Source: Prauserella shujinwangii (GTDB lineage: Bacteria > Actinomycetota > Actinomycetes > Mycobacteriales > Pseudonocardiaceae). Taken from it: a stretch of DNA of 64,000 nt. Numbering within the stretch: the stretch's first letter is position 1; every line of letters begins with the position of its first letter. A program made the translations under genes and the position numbers. The notes under the pieces were generated by a model, which was not told where the DNA came from, searched no databases, and worked only from the letters and a program-made list of their open reading frames with translations. Where the stretch lies: contig NZ_PVNH01000001.1 in NCBI RefSeq assembly GCF_003001955.1, positions 186,001 to 250,000 on the forward strand, given 5' to 3'. Shown here piece after piece: positions 38,426 to 46,273 of the stretch.

Positions 38426-39472
38426 TCACTCGCGTGGCCTGGCTGCGACCAGGACATCACGGACGATCGCCTGGTCGACGCGGTGCGCCAGCCCGTCGTA
38501 CGGCCCGCCCTCGCGTACGGCAAGGCCCGCGCGTGTCAGGATCTCCACCAGCTCGGCGCGTTTGACCACATTCGTGTTCCAGGACAGCCCCAGCGCGCCG
38601 CCGGGGCGCAGCACGCGGGTCCACACGGGAACGGCCGCCGCCAGCAGGTCCCTGGGGTTGCGGGCCGGGCCCGCCTCCCGCGCGTGGTGGCTGCCGTGCT
38701 GCACGCCGTACGGCGCGTCGGTGACGATCACGTCCACCGACCGCGGCCGCAGCAGCTCGTCCGCGGTGAGCGTGTCGCAGTTGAGGTAGGTGAGCGTGCG
38801 CGTCTCGCCCGCCTTGTACTCCTCCTTGGTCGGCGCGTACTCCACCTCCAGCCGCCGCCCGAGCCGGACCTTGTGGCGCCGCAGCTGCCCGGCCTCCGCC
38901 GTGTGCTTGATCCGCTTGGTGCGCAGCCACGTCTTGATGAACTGCTCGTAGGCCTCGAAGTCCCGGCCGTCGGTCTCGATTCCGGTGGCGTCGAAGCCGT
39001 ACATCATCGCCTGGTTGAGCGTGGTTCCCCGGCCGCACAGCGGGTCGAGCAGCCGCAGCCGCCCGCCGCGCAGCGCACCGGGCCGGTCGGAGGCCAGCAC
39101 GGTCAGGTTCAGCAGCAGCTTGGTGAACAGCTCGTTGGTCTTGCCCGGGTATTTCTGGATGGTCAGCAGGTCCGAGTCGAAGCGGTCGAGCGGGCGCAGC
39201 GGCAGCGGCCGGAACAGCGCACCGGTCACCTCGAACAGCACGTACAGCGACGACAGGTTGGACAGGTACGCCACGGCGTCCTCGCCGAGTGGCTCGGCCG
39301 TCGTGAACGTGACGTAGTCGGCGCCGGCGATCTCGCGGACCTCCGGTTCGCCTACCCCGCCCGGCACCACGGCCGCGCCGAACGCGGCGAGCTCCCCGCA
39401 CAGCAGGCGGCTGGACGTTCCGGTGTAGACCCGGTTGGCCGAAGGCAGGATGAGGATCGCGTACTCGGGCAT
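38426..39472 (-). CDS. TRM11-like SAM-dependent methyltransferase
   Basis: A 348-residue putative tRNA/RNA guanine N2-methyltransferase. The N-terminal half starts MPEYAILILPSANRVYTGTS and is typical of an actinobacterial subgroup. The catalytic half has the SAM-binding LLDPLCGRGTTLNQAMMYGF (DPxCGxGT motif I), an acidic loop TGIETDGRDFEAYEQF and the catalytic DAPYGVQHGS, a variant of the N/D-PPY motif of N-methyltransferases. A TACGCT -10 8 nt before ATG 39472 suggests a leaderless mRNA. Divergent from the MATE gene. Confidence 0.87.
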   Translation of the reverse strand: MPEYAILILPSANRVYTGTSSRLLCGELAAFGAAVVPGGVGEPEVREIAGADYVTFTTAEPLGEDAVAYLSNLSSLYVLFEVTGALFRPLPLRPLDRFDSDLLTIQKYPGKTNELFTKLLLNLTVLASDRPGALRGGRLRLLDPLCGRGTTLNQAMMYGFDATGIETDGRDFEAYEQFIKTWLRTKRIKHTAEAGQLRRHKVRLGRRLEVEYAPTKEEYKAGETRTLTYLNCDTLTADELLRPRSVDVIVTDAPYGVQHGSHHAREAGPARNPRDLLAAAVPVWTRVLRPGGALGLSWNTNVVKRAELVEILTRAGLAVREGGPYDGLAHRVDQAIVRDVLVAARPRE

Positions 39473-39480
39473 CGTGGCCG

Positions 39481-39486
39481 AGCGTA
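39481..39486 (-). promoter_or_regulatory. -10 element TACGCT for the methyltransferase gene
   Basis: Minus-strand TACGCT (39486-39481) ends 8 nt before ATG 39472; no ribosome binding site is present. It is back-to-back with the MATE promoter at 39506. Confidence 0.45.
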
Positions 39487-39505
39487 GCCTGTCGGCCCCC
39501 GCGGC

Positions 39506-39511
39506 TAGTCT
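39506..39511 (+). promoter_or_regulatory. -10 element TAGTCT, leaderless MATE promoter
   Basis: TAGTCT ends 6 nt before GTG 39518. Confidence 0.5.
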
Positions 39512-39517
39512 CGCCTC

Positions 39518-40828
39518 GTGACGAGCACCGTCGAACGCGTCCCCGCCCGCAGGGTGTTCGGCCTCGCCGTGCCCGCGCTCGGTGTGCTGGCCGCGGAACC
39601 GCTGTACGTGCTGGTCGACACCGCCGTCGTGGGTCACCTCGGCGCGCTCCCGCTGGCGGGACTCGCGCTCGGCGGCACGCTGCTGGCGCTGGTGTCCACG
39701 CAGCTGACGTTCCTGTCCTACGGCACCACCGCCCGCACCGCGCGGCTGCACGGCGCGGGCCGCCGCGCCGAGGCCGTCGGCGAGGGTGTGCAGGCCACCT
39801 GGCTCGCCCTGGCGGTGGGTGTGGTCGTGCTCGGGGTGGGGCAGCTGGTGGCCGAGCCGGTGGCGCGCGCGATGTCGGGTGACGAGCGGATCACCGCCGA
39901 GGCGGTGACGTGGCTGCGGATCGCGCTGTTCGGCGCCCCGCTGATCCTCGTCACGCTGGCCGGCAACGGCTGGATGCGCGGGGTGCAGGACACCGTCCGG
40001 CCGCTGCGCTACGTTCTCGCGGGCAACGGGATCTCCGCGGTGCTGTGCCCCGTCCTCGTTTACCCGGTCGGGTGGGGGCTGGCGGGCTCCGCCATCGCCA
40101 ACGTCGTCGCGCAGGTGATCGTCTCCGTGCTGTTCCTGCGCGCGCTGGTGGTGGAGCGGGCGGATCTGCGGCCCCGGCCCGCCGTGATGCGCGCGCAGCT
40201 GGGCCTCGGCCGCGACCTGGTGCTGCGCAGCCTCGCGTTCCAGGCCTGCTTCGTCTCCGCCGCCGCGGTGGCGGCGCGCACGTCCCCGGCCGCGGTGGGC
40301 GCCCACCAGATCGTGCTGCAGCTGTGGACGTTCCTGGCCCTGGTGCTCGACTCGGTCGCGATCGCCGCGCAGTCGCTCGTCGGCGCCGCGCTGGGCGCGG
40401 AGTCGCGGCGGCGGGCGCTGGGCGTCGCCGCCCAGATCACCCGCTACGGGCTGGTGCTGGGCTGCGTCCTGTGCGCCGTGTTCGCCGCGGTGTCGCAGGT
40501 GCTGCCGCTGGCGTTCACCACCGACCCGGCGGTGCTGGCGCAGATCCCGCACGCGTGGTGGTTCTTCGTGGCGCTGCAGCCGGTGGCGGGTGTCGTGTTC
40601 GCCCTCGACGGGGTGCTGCTCGGCGCGGGCGACGCCGCGTTCCTGCGCACCGCCACGATCGGCAGCGCCGTGCTGGGTTTCCTGCCGCTGGTCTGGGCCT
40701 CGCTGGGCTTCGGCTGGGGACTGGCCGGCATCTGGACCGGGTTGTCGCTGTTCATGCTGCTGCGGCTGGCGTTCGTGGTGACGCGCTGGCGGTCCGGGCG
40801 CTGGGCGGTCACCGGTGCCCTGCGCTGA
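39518..40828 (+). CDS. MATE-family efflux transporter (DinF-like)
   Basis: A 436-residue membrane protein with about 12 helices in two similar halves. AVPALGVLAAEPLYVLVDTA followed by VVGHLGALPLAGLALGG is the DinF-type MATE N-terminus, and the second half repeats the pattern (RSLAFQACFVSAAAVAARTS then VGAHQIVLQLW). MATE proteins export cationic drugs or metabolites with Na+ or H+. In many Actinobacteria this gene lies in the rbfA-DHH-MATE-truB neighbourhood, so it marks the conserved locus rather than a recent insertion. Confidence 0.9.
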   Translation: MTSTVERVPARRVFGLAVPALGVLAAEPLYVLVDTAVVGHLGALPLAGLALGGTLLALVSTQLTFLSYGTTARTARLHGAGRRAEAVGEGVQATWLALAVGVVVLGVGQLVAEPVARAMSGDERITAEAVTWLRIALFGAPLILVTLAGNGWMRGVQDTVRPLRYVLAGNGISAVLCPVLVYPVGWGLAGSAIANVVAQVIVSVLFLRALVVERADLRPRPAVMRAQLGLGRDLVLRSLAFQACFVSAAAVAARTSPAAVGAHQIVLQLWTFLALVLDSVAIAAQSLVGAALGAESRRRALGVAAQITRYGLVLGCVLCAVFAAVSQVLPLAFTTDPAVLAQIPHAWWFFVALQPVAGVVFALDGVLLGAGDAAFLRTATIGSAVLGFLPLVWASLGFGWGLAGIWTGLSLFMLLRLAFVVTRWRSGRWAVTGALR

Positions 40829-40959
40829 CCGGCGCGCTGTGGTCAATCGCACTGCGGTAACGGGTATGTTTCGGTGATGCGTAGCCGATACAACTAACGG
40901 GACGGCAGTGCGGGCGTCCCCGAAACCCGGACACCCGTCGCAACGCCTGGAGGATCCTC

Positions 40960-42291
40960 GTGCCGCCCCCCGTGACCGCGCGCGCCACCACGCGGTCGTG
41001 GCTGATCTGGCTGACCGCCGCCTTCGTCTACGTCCTCGCCGTCTTCCACCGCACGTCGTTCGGTGTCGCCGGGATCGAGGCCGCCGAGCGGTTCGGGGTG
41101 GGCGCCGCCGCCCTGGGCACCTTCACCGTGCTCCAGATCGGGGTCTACGCGGCGATGCAGGTGCCCACCGGGGTGCTGGTCGACCGGTTCGGCCCGCGCG
41201 CGGTGCTCAGCGCGGCCCTGCTGTTCCTCGGCCTGGGCCAGGTGCTGCTCGCGGTGGCGCACTCGTACGCGCTCGGGCTGGTCGCCCGCGGCGTGCTCGG
41301 CCTCGGCGACGCGCTCACGTTCGTCTCGGTGCTCCGGCTCGCCGCCAACCACTTCCCCGGCCGCCAGTACACCCTCGTCACCGGCCTGACCGGCGCGCTC
41401 GGCTTCACCGGCAACCTCGCCGCGACGGTCCCGCTGGCCCTGCTGCTGGCCGGGCCCGGCTGGGTGCCCACGTTCCTCGCCGCCGGGCTGGTGACCGTGC
41501 TGTTCGTCGCCGTGGTGCAGTGGCGCGTGCGGGACACGCCGACCGCCCGCCGGGTGCCGCCGCAGCGCGTGCCCGCGCGCGAGGTCGGCAGGCAGGTGCT
41601 CGCCGCCTGGCGGGTGCCGGGCACGCGGCTGGGGTTCTGGACCCACTTCACCACCCCGTTCGGGCAGAACGTCATGGTGCTGCTGTGGGGCGTGCCGTTC
41701 CTGGTCGACGGCCAGGGGTACTCCACCACCGCGGCCAGCGGCCTGCTGGTGGTGTTCGTCGTCGGTGCCATGGTGGGCGGGCCTGCCGTGGGCGGGCTGA
41801 CCGGCCGCAAGCCGGAGCTGCGGATGCCGCTCGTGCTCGGCTACCTCGCCTCGCTTGGTGCCGTGTGGACGGTCCTGCTGAGCTGGCCGGGCCGCATCCC
41901 GGTGGCCGTGCTGGTGCCCGCGTTCGTGGTGCTGTCCCTCGGCGGGCCCGCCTCGATGATCGGGTTCGCGCTGGCCCGCGACTACAACCCGCTGCGGCGC
42001 GTGGGCACCGCCACCGGTGTGGTCAACGTCGGCGGGTTCGTCGCCACCACGGTGACGGCGCTGCTGATCGGCGTGCTGCTGCAGTTCTCCGGGGGGAACT
42101 ACCGGATCGCGCTGCTGTCGGTGGTGGCCGTGCTGCTGCTCGGCGCGTGGCGGATCGGTGTCTGGTACCTGCGCGCGCGGGCGGCGGTCTTCGCCGCGCA
42201 GGCGCGGGGCGAGGACGTGCCGGTGCAGTTGCGGCGCAGGCCGTGGGACGGCCCCGTGCGGCGCGACGATCGGGTGGCCGCCGCGGCCTGA
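40960..42291 (+). CDS. MFS transporter
   Basis: A 443-residue major facilitator with 12 predicted helices. The loop 2-3 signature is present as PTGVLVDRFGPRAVL and an RNA-independent second copy as GGLTGRKPELRMPL. The sequence FVYVLAVFHRTSFGVAGIEA at the first helix is typical of actinobacterial putative nitrate/nitrite- or sugar-type carriers, but the substrate is not predictable. GGAGG (40950-40954) lies 5 nt before GTG 40960. The 131-nt upstream gap is AT-richer than average and probably holds the promoter. Confidence 0.9.
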   Translation: MPPPVTARATTRSWLIWLTAAFVYVLAVFHRTSFGVAGIEAAERFGVGAAALGTFTVLQIGVYAAMQVPTGVLVDRFGPRAVLSAALLFLGLGQVLLAVAHSYALGLVARGVLGLGDALTFVSVLRLAANHFPGRQYTLVTGLTGALGFTGNLAATVPLALLLAGPGWVPTFLAAGLVTVLFVAVVQWRVRDTPTARRVPPQRVPAREVGRQVLAAWRVPGTRLGFWTHFTTPFGQNVMVLLWGVPFLVDGQGYSTTAASGLLVVFVVGAMVGGPAVGGLTGRKPELRMPLVLGYLASLGAVWTVLLSWPGRIPVAVLVPAFVVLSLGGPASMIGFALARDYNPLRRVGTATGVVNVGGFVATTVTALLIGVLLQFSGGNYRIALLSVVAVLLLGAWRIGVWYLRARAAVFAAQARGEDVPVQLRRRPWDGPVRRDDRVAAAA

Positions 42292-42303
42292 CCGGCCGGT
42301 CGT

Positions 42304-42309
42304 TACAGT
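42304..42309 (+). promoter_or_regulatory. -10 element TACAGT, leaderless truB promoter
   Basis: TACAGT ends 6 nt before GTG 42316. Confidence 0.55.
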
Positions 42310-42315
42310 GCCGCG

Positions 42316-43227
42316 GTGTCCCGCCAGCAGCAGCGCAGGCCCGCACCCCCGCCCGGCCTGCTGATCGTCGACAAGCCGAGCGGCATGACCTCGCACGACG
42401 TGGTGGCACGGGCCCGCCGTATCATGGGCACGCGCAAGGTGGGGCACGCCGGCACGCTCGACCCGATGGCCACCGGTGTCCTCGTGCTGGGCATCGAACG
42501 GGCCACCAAGCTGCTCGGCCACCTCGCGCTGGACCGCAAGACCTACCTGGCCACGATCGCGCTGGGCGCCGCCACCACCACCGACGACGTGGAGGGCGAG
42601 CCGCTGGCCGAGGCGGGCCAGGACGAGCTGGACGCGGTCGCCGACGCCGCGATCGAGGCGGGCATCGCCGGGCTCACCGGGGAGATCCAGCAGGTGCCGA
42701 GTGCGGTGAGCGCGGTGAAGGTCGACGGCAAACGCGCCTACGCCCGGGTCCGCGCGGGCGAGGAGGTCGACCTGCCTGCCCGGCCGGTGCACGTGTACCG
42801 CTTCGACCTGCTCGCCACGCGCCGGGAGCCCGGCCGCATCGAGCTGGACGCGATGATCGACTGCTCGTCGGGGACCTACGTGCGGGCACTGGCCAGGGAC
42901 CTGGGCCGCGCACTCGGGGTGGGCGGCCACCTGCGGGCGCTGCGCCGCACCACCGTCGGGCCGTTCACGCTGGCCACCGCGCGCACCCTCGACGCGCTGG
43001 CGGAGCGGCCGGAGCTGTCGCTGAGCCTCGACGGCGCGGTGGCCGCCGCGTTCCCCCGGCGGGACGTCGACGCCCCCACCGCGCGGGCCGTGCGGCACGG
43101 GCAGCGGATCCCGGCGGCGGGCATCGCCGGCACGTACGGCGTGTTCGACCCGGACGGCCGCGTGCTCGCACTGGCCGCGGACGACCGGGAGGTCGCCCGG
43201 CCGGTGGTGGTCCTGGCGCCCGCGTAG
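42316..43227 (+). CDS. truB: tRNA pseudouridine(55) synthase TruB
   Basis: A 303-residue TruB, which makes pseudouridine 55 in the T-loop of tRNAs. Key motifs: LLIVDKPSGMTSHDVV, the catalytic aspartate in VGHAGTLDPMATGVLV, and the RNA-binding DGKRAYARVRAGEEVDLPAR. The C-terminal PUA-like part ends in GVFDPDGRVLALAADD. It belongs to the truB-ribF-rpsO-pnp locus. The GTG start is predicted leaderless. Confidence 0.95.
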   Translation: MSRQQQRRPAPPPGLLIVDKPSGMTSHDVVARARRIMGTRKVGHAGTLDPMATGVLVLGIERATKLLGHLALDRKTYLATIALGAATTTDDVEGEPLAEAGQDELDAVADAAIEAGIAGLTGEIQQVPSAVSAVKVDGKRAYARVRAGEEVDLPARPVHVYRFDLLATRREPGRIELDAMIDCSSGTYVRALARDLGRALGVGGHLRALRRTTVGPFTLATARTLDALAERPELSLSLDGAVAAAFPRRDVDAPTARAVRHGQRIPAAGIAGTYGVFDPDGRVLALAADDREVARPVVVLAPA

Positions 43228-43311
43228 CCCGCCGCGCGCGGCAGGCGCGGTGACGGCGCTGGTTCACCCCGCGAGAGGTGACCGGGCGTCGGCCGGTGGC
43301 GGTGCCCGGCC

Positions 43312-43317
43312 TAGGGT
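43312..43317 (+). promoter_or_regulatory. -10 element TAGGGT, leaderless ribF promoter
   Basis: TAGGGT ends 6 nt before GTG 43324; the same hexamer and spacing occur at 29608. Confidence 0.55.
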
Positions 43318-43323
43318 GGTTCC

Positions 43324-44292
43324 GTGCAGCGTTGGCGGGGTTTGGCGGACCTTCCCGGAGGCTGGGGACGGTGCGTCGTGACGATCGGGGTCTTCGACGG
43401 GGTGCACCGCGGGCACCAGGCGCTCATCCGGCGGACCGTGGAGACCGCGCGGCAGCGCGGCGTGCCGAGCGTCGTGCTGACGTTCGACCCGCACCCGTCC
43501 GAGGTGATCCGGCCCGGCAGCCACCCGGCACAGCTGACGACGTTGCGGCGCAAGGCCGACCTCATCGAGGAGCTGGGCGTCGACGTGTTCGCCGTGCTGC
43601 CGTTCACCGCCGAGCTCTCGCGGCTCTCGCCGGAGGACTTCGTGCACGAGGTGCTGGTGGACAAGCTGCACGCCGCCGTGGTCATCGTGGGGGAGAACTT
43701 CACCTTCGGGCACAAGGCCGCGGGCGACGTGGAGCTGTTGCGCACCCTCGGCAGGCGGTTCGGGTTCGTCGCGCATGGCGCCAGCCTGCAGGGCCGGTCC
43801 CTGCCGGACGAGCAGGACGGCGGCGAGATCACGTTCTCCTCGACCTACGTGCGGTCCTGCATCGACGCGGGCGACGTCGCGGCAGCCGCGGACGCGCTGG
43901 GCAGGCCGCACCGGCTGGAGGGCATCGTGGTGCGCGGCGAGGGCCGCGGCCACGACCTCGGCTACCCGACGGCCAACCTGTCGACGCCCCGGTTCGCCGC
44001 CGTGCCCGCCGACGGTGTGTACAGCTGCTGGTTCGTGCGGGCCCTCCCGGGCAAGCCCGAGGAGCGCCTGCCCGCCGCCGTGTCGGTCGGCTCCAACCCC
44101 ACCTTCTCGGGGCGGGAGCGCACCGTGGAGGCGTTCGTGCTCGACGTCGACGAGGACTTCTACGGCCAGCACGTGGCGCTCGACTTCGTCGCCAGGCTGC
44201 GCGGCCAGGTGAGGTTCGCCACGCCGGAGGAGCTGGTCGCCCAGATCGACGACGACGTCGCGCGGACGCGGTCGGTACTCGGGCTCCCCTGA
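43324..44292 (+). CDS. ribF: bifunctional riboflavin kinase/FAD synthetase
   Basis: A 322-residue RibF that converts riboflavin to FMN and then FAD. The N-terminal FAD synthetase domain has the nucleotidyltransferase motif GVFDGVHRGHQALI and VVLTFDPHPSEVI; the substrate-binding FSSTYVRSCIDAGDV closes this domain. The C-terminal flavokinase has GRGHDLGYPTANLSTP and the conserved SVGSNPTF. The downstream 300 nt contain the 30-bp repeat array and no other gene. Confidence 0.95.
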   Translation: MQRWRGLADLPGGWGRCVVTIGVFDGVHRGHQALIRRTVETARQRGVPSVVLTFDPHPSEVIRPGSHPAQLTTLRRKADLIEELGVDVFAVLPFTAELSRLSPEDFVHEVLVDKLHAAVVIVGENFTFGHKAAGDVELLRTLGRRFGFVAHGASLQGRSLPDEQDGGEITFSSTYVRSCIDAGDVAAAADALGRPHRLEGIVVRGEGRGHDLGYPTANLSTPRFAAVPADGVYSCWFVRALPGKPEERLPAAVSVGSNPTFSGRERTVEAFVLDVDEDFYGQHVALDFVARLRGQVRFATPEELVAQIDDDVARTRSVLGLP

Positions 44293-44340
44293 CCCGGCCG
44301 CCCCGCGACAGCTGGCGCGGGCAGCGGCCGACGCCTCCCC

Positions 44341-44460
44341 AATGTGGCATTGGTGGCGTTGAACGCACCGAAAGCCGCATTGGGTGCGGCTGTTGTACTG
44401 AGTGCCGCATTGGGTGCGGCTGTCGCACCGAATGCCACATTGGGTGCGGCAGCCGGGCGG
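44341..44460 (+). repeat. four tandem 30-bp repeats in the ribF-XRE gap
   Basis: The 301-nt gap 44293-44593 holds four consecutive 30-bp units starting at 44341, 44371, 44401 and 44431. The core of units 2 and 3 is GCCGCATTGGGTGCGGC; unit 4 has GCCACATTGGGTGCGGC and unit 1 is the most diverged (GTGGCATTGGTGGCG). Each core folds into a 6-bp stem (GCCGCA/TGCGGC), and longer stems can form between units, for example GCACCGAATG with CATTGGGTGC. The rest of the gap shows only a ribosome binding region before GTG 44594. Probably a terminator or dispersed palindromic element. Confidence 0.88.
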
Positions 44461-44593
44461 GTTGCCCACCCGGGCGGGTGCAAATGCGAACGGCTGCCCG
44501 GAACCGGCCCGGCCGGCGGGGCCGACCTGGCAAGATGCTTCGCACAGGCCGGCGGAGGTCTGAACAAGGCCGTCTAGGGGAGCAGGGCACACC

Positions 44594-45076
44594 GTGGAGG
44601 ACCACAAGATCGTCCAGCGCAACATCGCGCTCCAGCGGGAGTGGTACGGGGAGCCGCTCGGGGACCGCGTGCGCAGGCTGGTCGTGGCCTTCGACGTCTC
44701 GCAGGCCTACCTGGCGGAGGTCCTCGGCATCAGCGCGCCCATGCTCAGCCAGGTGATGAGCGGCAGGCGGGCCAAGATCGGCAACCCGGTGGTGCTCGCC
44801 CGGATGATCATGCTGGAGCGCAAGGTCCTCACCCCCGAGGTGGCGGCGGGCAACAAGGAGGCGATCCGGGCGGCGCTGGAGGACGTGCGCGACGCGCGGC
44901 CCACCGTCGGCAGGGACAACTTCCCGGTCGGCGCGGGCCCGGACGACCAGCACGTACTCTCGGCGCTGCGGGAGATCGCCGAGGACGAGAACCTGGTGGA
45001 AGCCGCCGAGCGGCTGGACCCCGACTTCCCCGCGATCGCCGACGTGCTGCGGCGCGCGGGCAAGGGCGGCTGGTGA
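44594..45076 (+). CDS. helix-turn-helix DNA-binding protein
   Basis: A 160-residue protein with a Cro/XRE-like HTH near residues 28-60 (VVAFDVSQAYLAEVLGISAP then MLSQVMSGRRAKIGNP). The C-terminal part is acidic and helical (LSALREIAEDENLVEAAERL). Its position beside ribF/rpsO is seen in other Actinobacteria, but the regulatory target is unknown. The sequence GGGGAGCAGGG lies upstream of GTG 44594. Its stop overlaps the next start by 4 nt. Confidence 0.82.
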   Translation: MEDHKIVQRNIALQREWYGEPLGDRVRRLVVAFDVSQAYLAEVLGISAPMLSQVMSGRRAKIGNPVVLARMIMLERKVLTPEVAAGNKEAIRAALEDVRDARPTVGRDNFPVGAGPDDQHVLSALREIAEDENLVEAAERLDPDFPAIADVLRRAGKGGW

Positions 45077-45621
45077 CGGCACGCGCCCGGCTGTTCAGCG
45101 CGCTGCTGCCCTCGCCCACGGCCACGGAGTCGCTGCGCCGGTGGCTCGGCGCCCGCTCCCGCGCCGACGACCGGCTGCGCTGGATCCCCGCCCGGCAGTG
45201 GCACGTCACGCTCGGCTTCTACGGGTCCGACCTGCCGGACGAGCGGGTCGCGTGGCTGCGGGAACGGCTGCGCGGCGCCGTCGCGCCGACACTGTGGCTG
45301 GCGGGCGGCGGCAGCTTCCCCGGCGTGCTGTGGACCGGCGTCCACGGCCACGGGTTGCCGGAGCTGGCCGGGGCGGTCCGGCCGAGGGGAGAGGAGCGCC
45401 CGTTCCGCGCTCATCTCACGCTGGCCCGGGGTCACGCGCCCGCCGCGCTGGCCGCGTGGGCGCGGGCGCTCGCGGACTACCGCGGCCCACGCTGGACGCC
45501 GGGCGAGGTCGTCCTGCTGCGCAGTGACCCCGCCGACCCCGCCGACCCCGCCGACCCGGCAGGCACCGGCCCCCGGTACACCCCCGTCGAGCGGTTTCCC
45601 CTCTCCGGGACCGCGAGCTGA
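45073..45621 (+). CDS. thpR: RNA 2',3'-cyclic phosphodiesterase (LigT/ThpR family)
   Basis: A 182-residue 2H phosphoesterase. The two HxT/S motifs are WHVTLGFYG near residue 42 and [10 protein letters not shown] near residue 115. ThpR enzymes open 2',3'-cyclic phosphate ends of RNA. Near the C-terminus a [12 protein letters not shown] repeat (near-identical 9-nt DNA units at about 45526-45560) is inserted in a loop, an unusual low-complexity addition. GTG 45073 overlaps the stop of the HTH gene. It ends 155 nt before rpsO. Confidence 0.87.
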   Translation: MTARARLFSALLPSPTATESLRRWLGARSRADDRLRWIPARQWHVTLGFYGSDLPDERVAWLRERLRGAVAPTLWLAGGGSFPGVLWTGVHGHGLPELAGAVRPRGEERPFRAHLTLARGHAPAALAAWARALADYRGPRWTPGEVVLLRSDPADPADPADPAGTGPRYTPVERFPLSGTAS

Positions 45622-45776
45622 AACCGTGGCTGCTACCCTCGACTGTTGAGTCCGGCTGCAGTCCGTGGCGGCCGAGACCTTCCTTCCCGGCGCGGGAGCG
45701 TCCGGGAACGCACGGTACGCACAGGAGGCGTTCCGGTGCACGGCATCGGCCCTCCTCGACAACTAGGAGAACACGA

Positions 45777-46046
45777 GTGGCGCTGTCCACCGACGAGAAG
45801 AAGTCGATCCTGTCCGAGTACGGCTTGCACGAGTCGGACACCGGGTCGCCCGAGGCGCAGGTGGCTCTGCTCACCAAGCGGATCATCGGCCTCACCGAGC
45901 ACCTGAAGGTGCACAAGCACGACCACCACTCCCGTCGCGGTCTGTTGCTGCTGGTCGGCCGTCGTCGCCGGCTGCTCAACTACGTGATGAAGCTGGACAT
46001 CGAACGCTACCGTTCGCTGATCCAGCGACTCGGCCTCCGCCGATAG
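45777..46046 (+). CDS. rpsO: 30S ribosomal protein S15
   Basis: An 89-residue S15 that binds the central domain of 16S rRNA. The family pattern is complete: [20 protein letters not shown], then the [23 protein letters not shown]-binding core and the C-terminal [15 protein letters not shown] 45777 follows AACTAGGAGAACACGA. A TACCCT sequence at 45634-45639 could be the -10 of the promoter, giving a long leader in which autoregulation is possible. A strong hairpin follows the stop. Confidence 0.97.
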   Translation: MALSTDEKKSILSEYGLHESDTGSPEAQVALLTKRIIGLTEHLKVHKHDHHSRRGLLLLVGRRRRLLNYVMKLDIERYRSLIQRLGLRR

Positions 46047-46052
46047 CGAGCT

Positions 46053-46089
46053 CCGAGGGGGAGTGACCCGCCGGGTCACTCCCCCTCGG
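46053..46089 (+). terminator. 17-bp perfect hairpin after rpsO
   Basis: CCGAGGGGGAGTGACCC (46053-46069) pairs fully with 46073-46089 around GCC. It lies 7 nt after the rpsO stop. There is no T-tract, but stems of this strength act as terminators or processing sites in high-GC bacteria; in E. coli the rpsO-pnp space likewise has a terminator and an RNase III site. Confidence 0.75.
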
Positions 46090-46273
46090 CACAAGAACAA
46101 CGAGAACGACAGGGCGAGCGCACCGCGCGAGAGGACAAGTCCGCCGGTCCTCGGTAGTGGCTCCCGGGAACGTCCCCGGGCGCTTCGATCGAAGACCGGC
46201 CTCGTTCCTCGAGCGTGCCCCCAGGGGATGGGGGTCGTGCGGCGCCCGCAGCAGAACGAGGAGAACCACTTTC

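Noticed and set aside
38426-40852. 808-codon minus-strand open frame through the MATE gene
   Set aside because: The MATE gene on the plus strand has clear transmembrane and family patterns; only the part starting at 39472 (methyltransferase) is real.
40829-40959. Hidden small gene or tRNA between the MATE and MFS genes
   Set aside because: No frame with a start and ribosome binding site, and no cloverleaf could be traced by eye; more likely promoter sequence.
40894-43098. 734-codon minus-strand open frame opposite the MFS and truB genes
   Set aside because: His/Gly/Arg-rich shadow typical of high-GC third-position bias.
44341-44460. CRISPR array
   Set aside because: Repeats are 30-bp contiguous units without spacers, only four copies, and no cas genes are near.
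44341-44577. Short open frame giving an Ala/Gly-rich product over the repeat array
   Set aside because: Its coding appearance derives entirely from the 30-bp repeat; no ribosome binding site or conserved feature.
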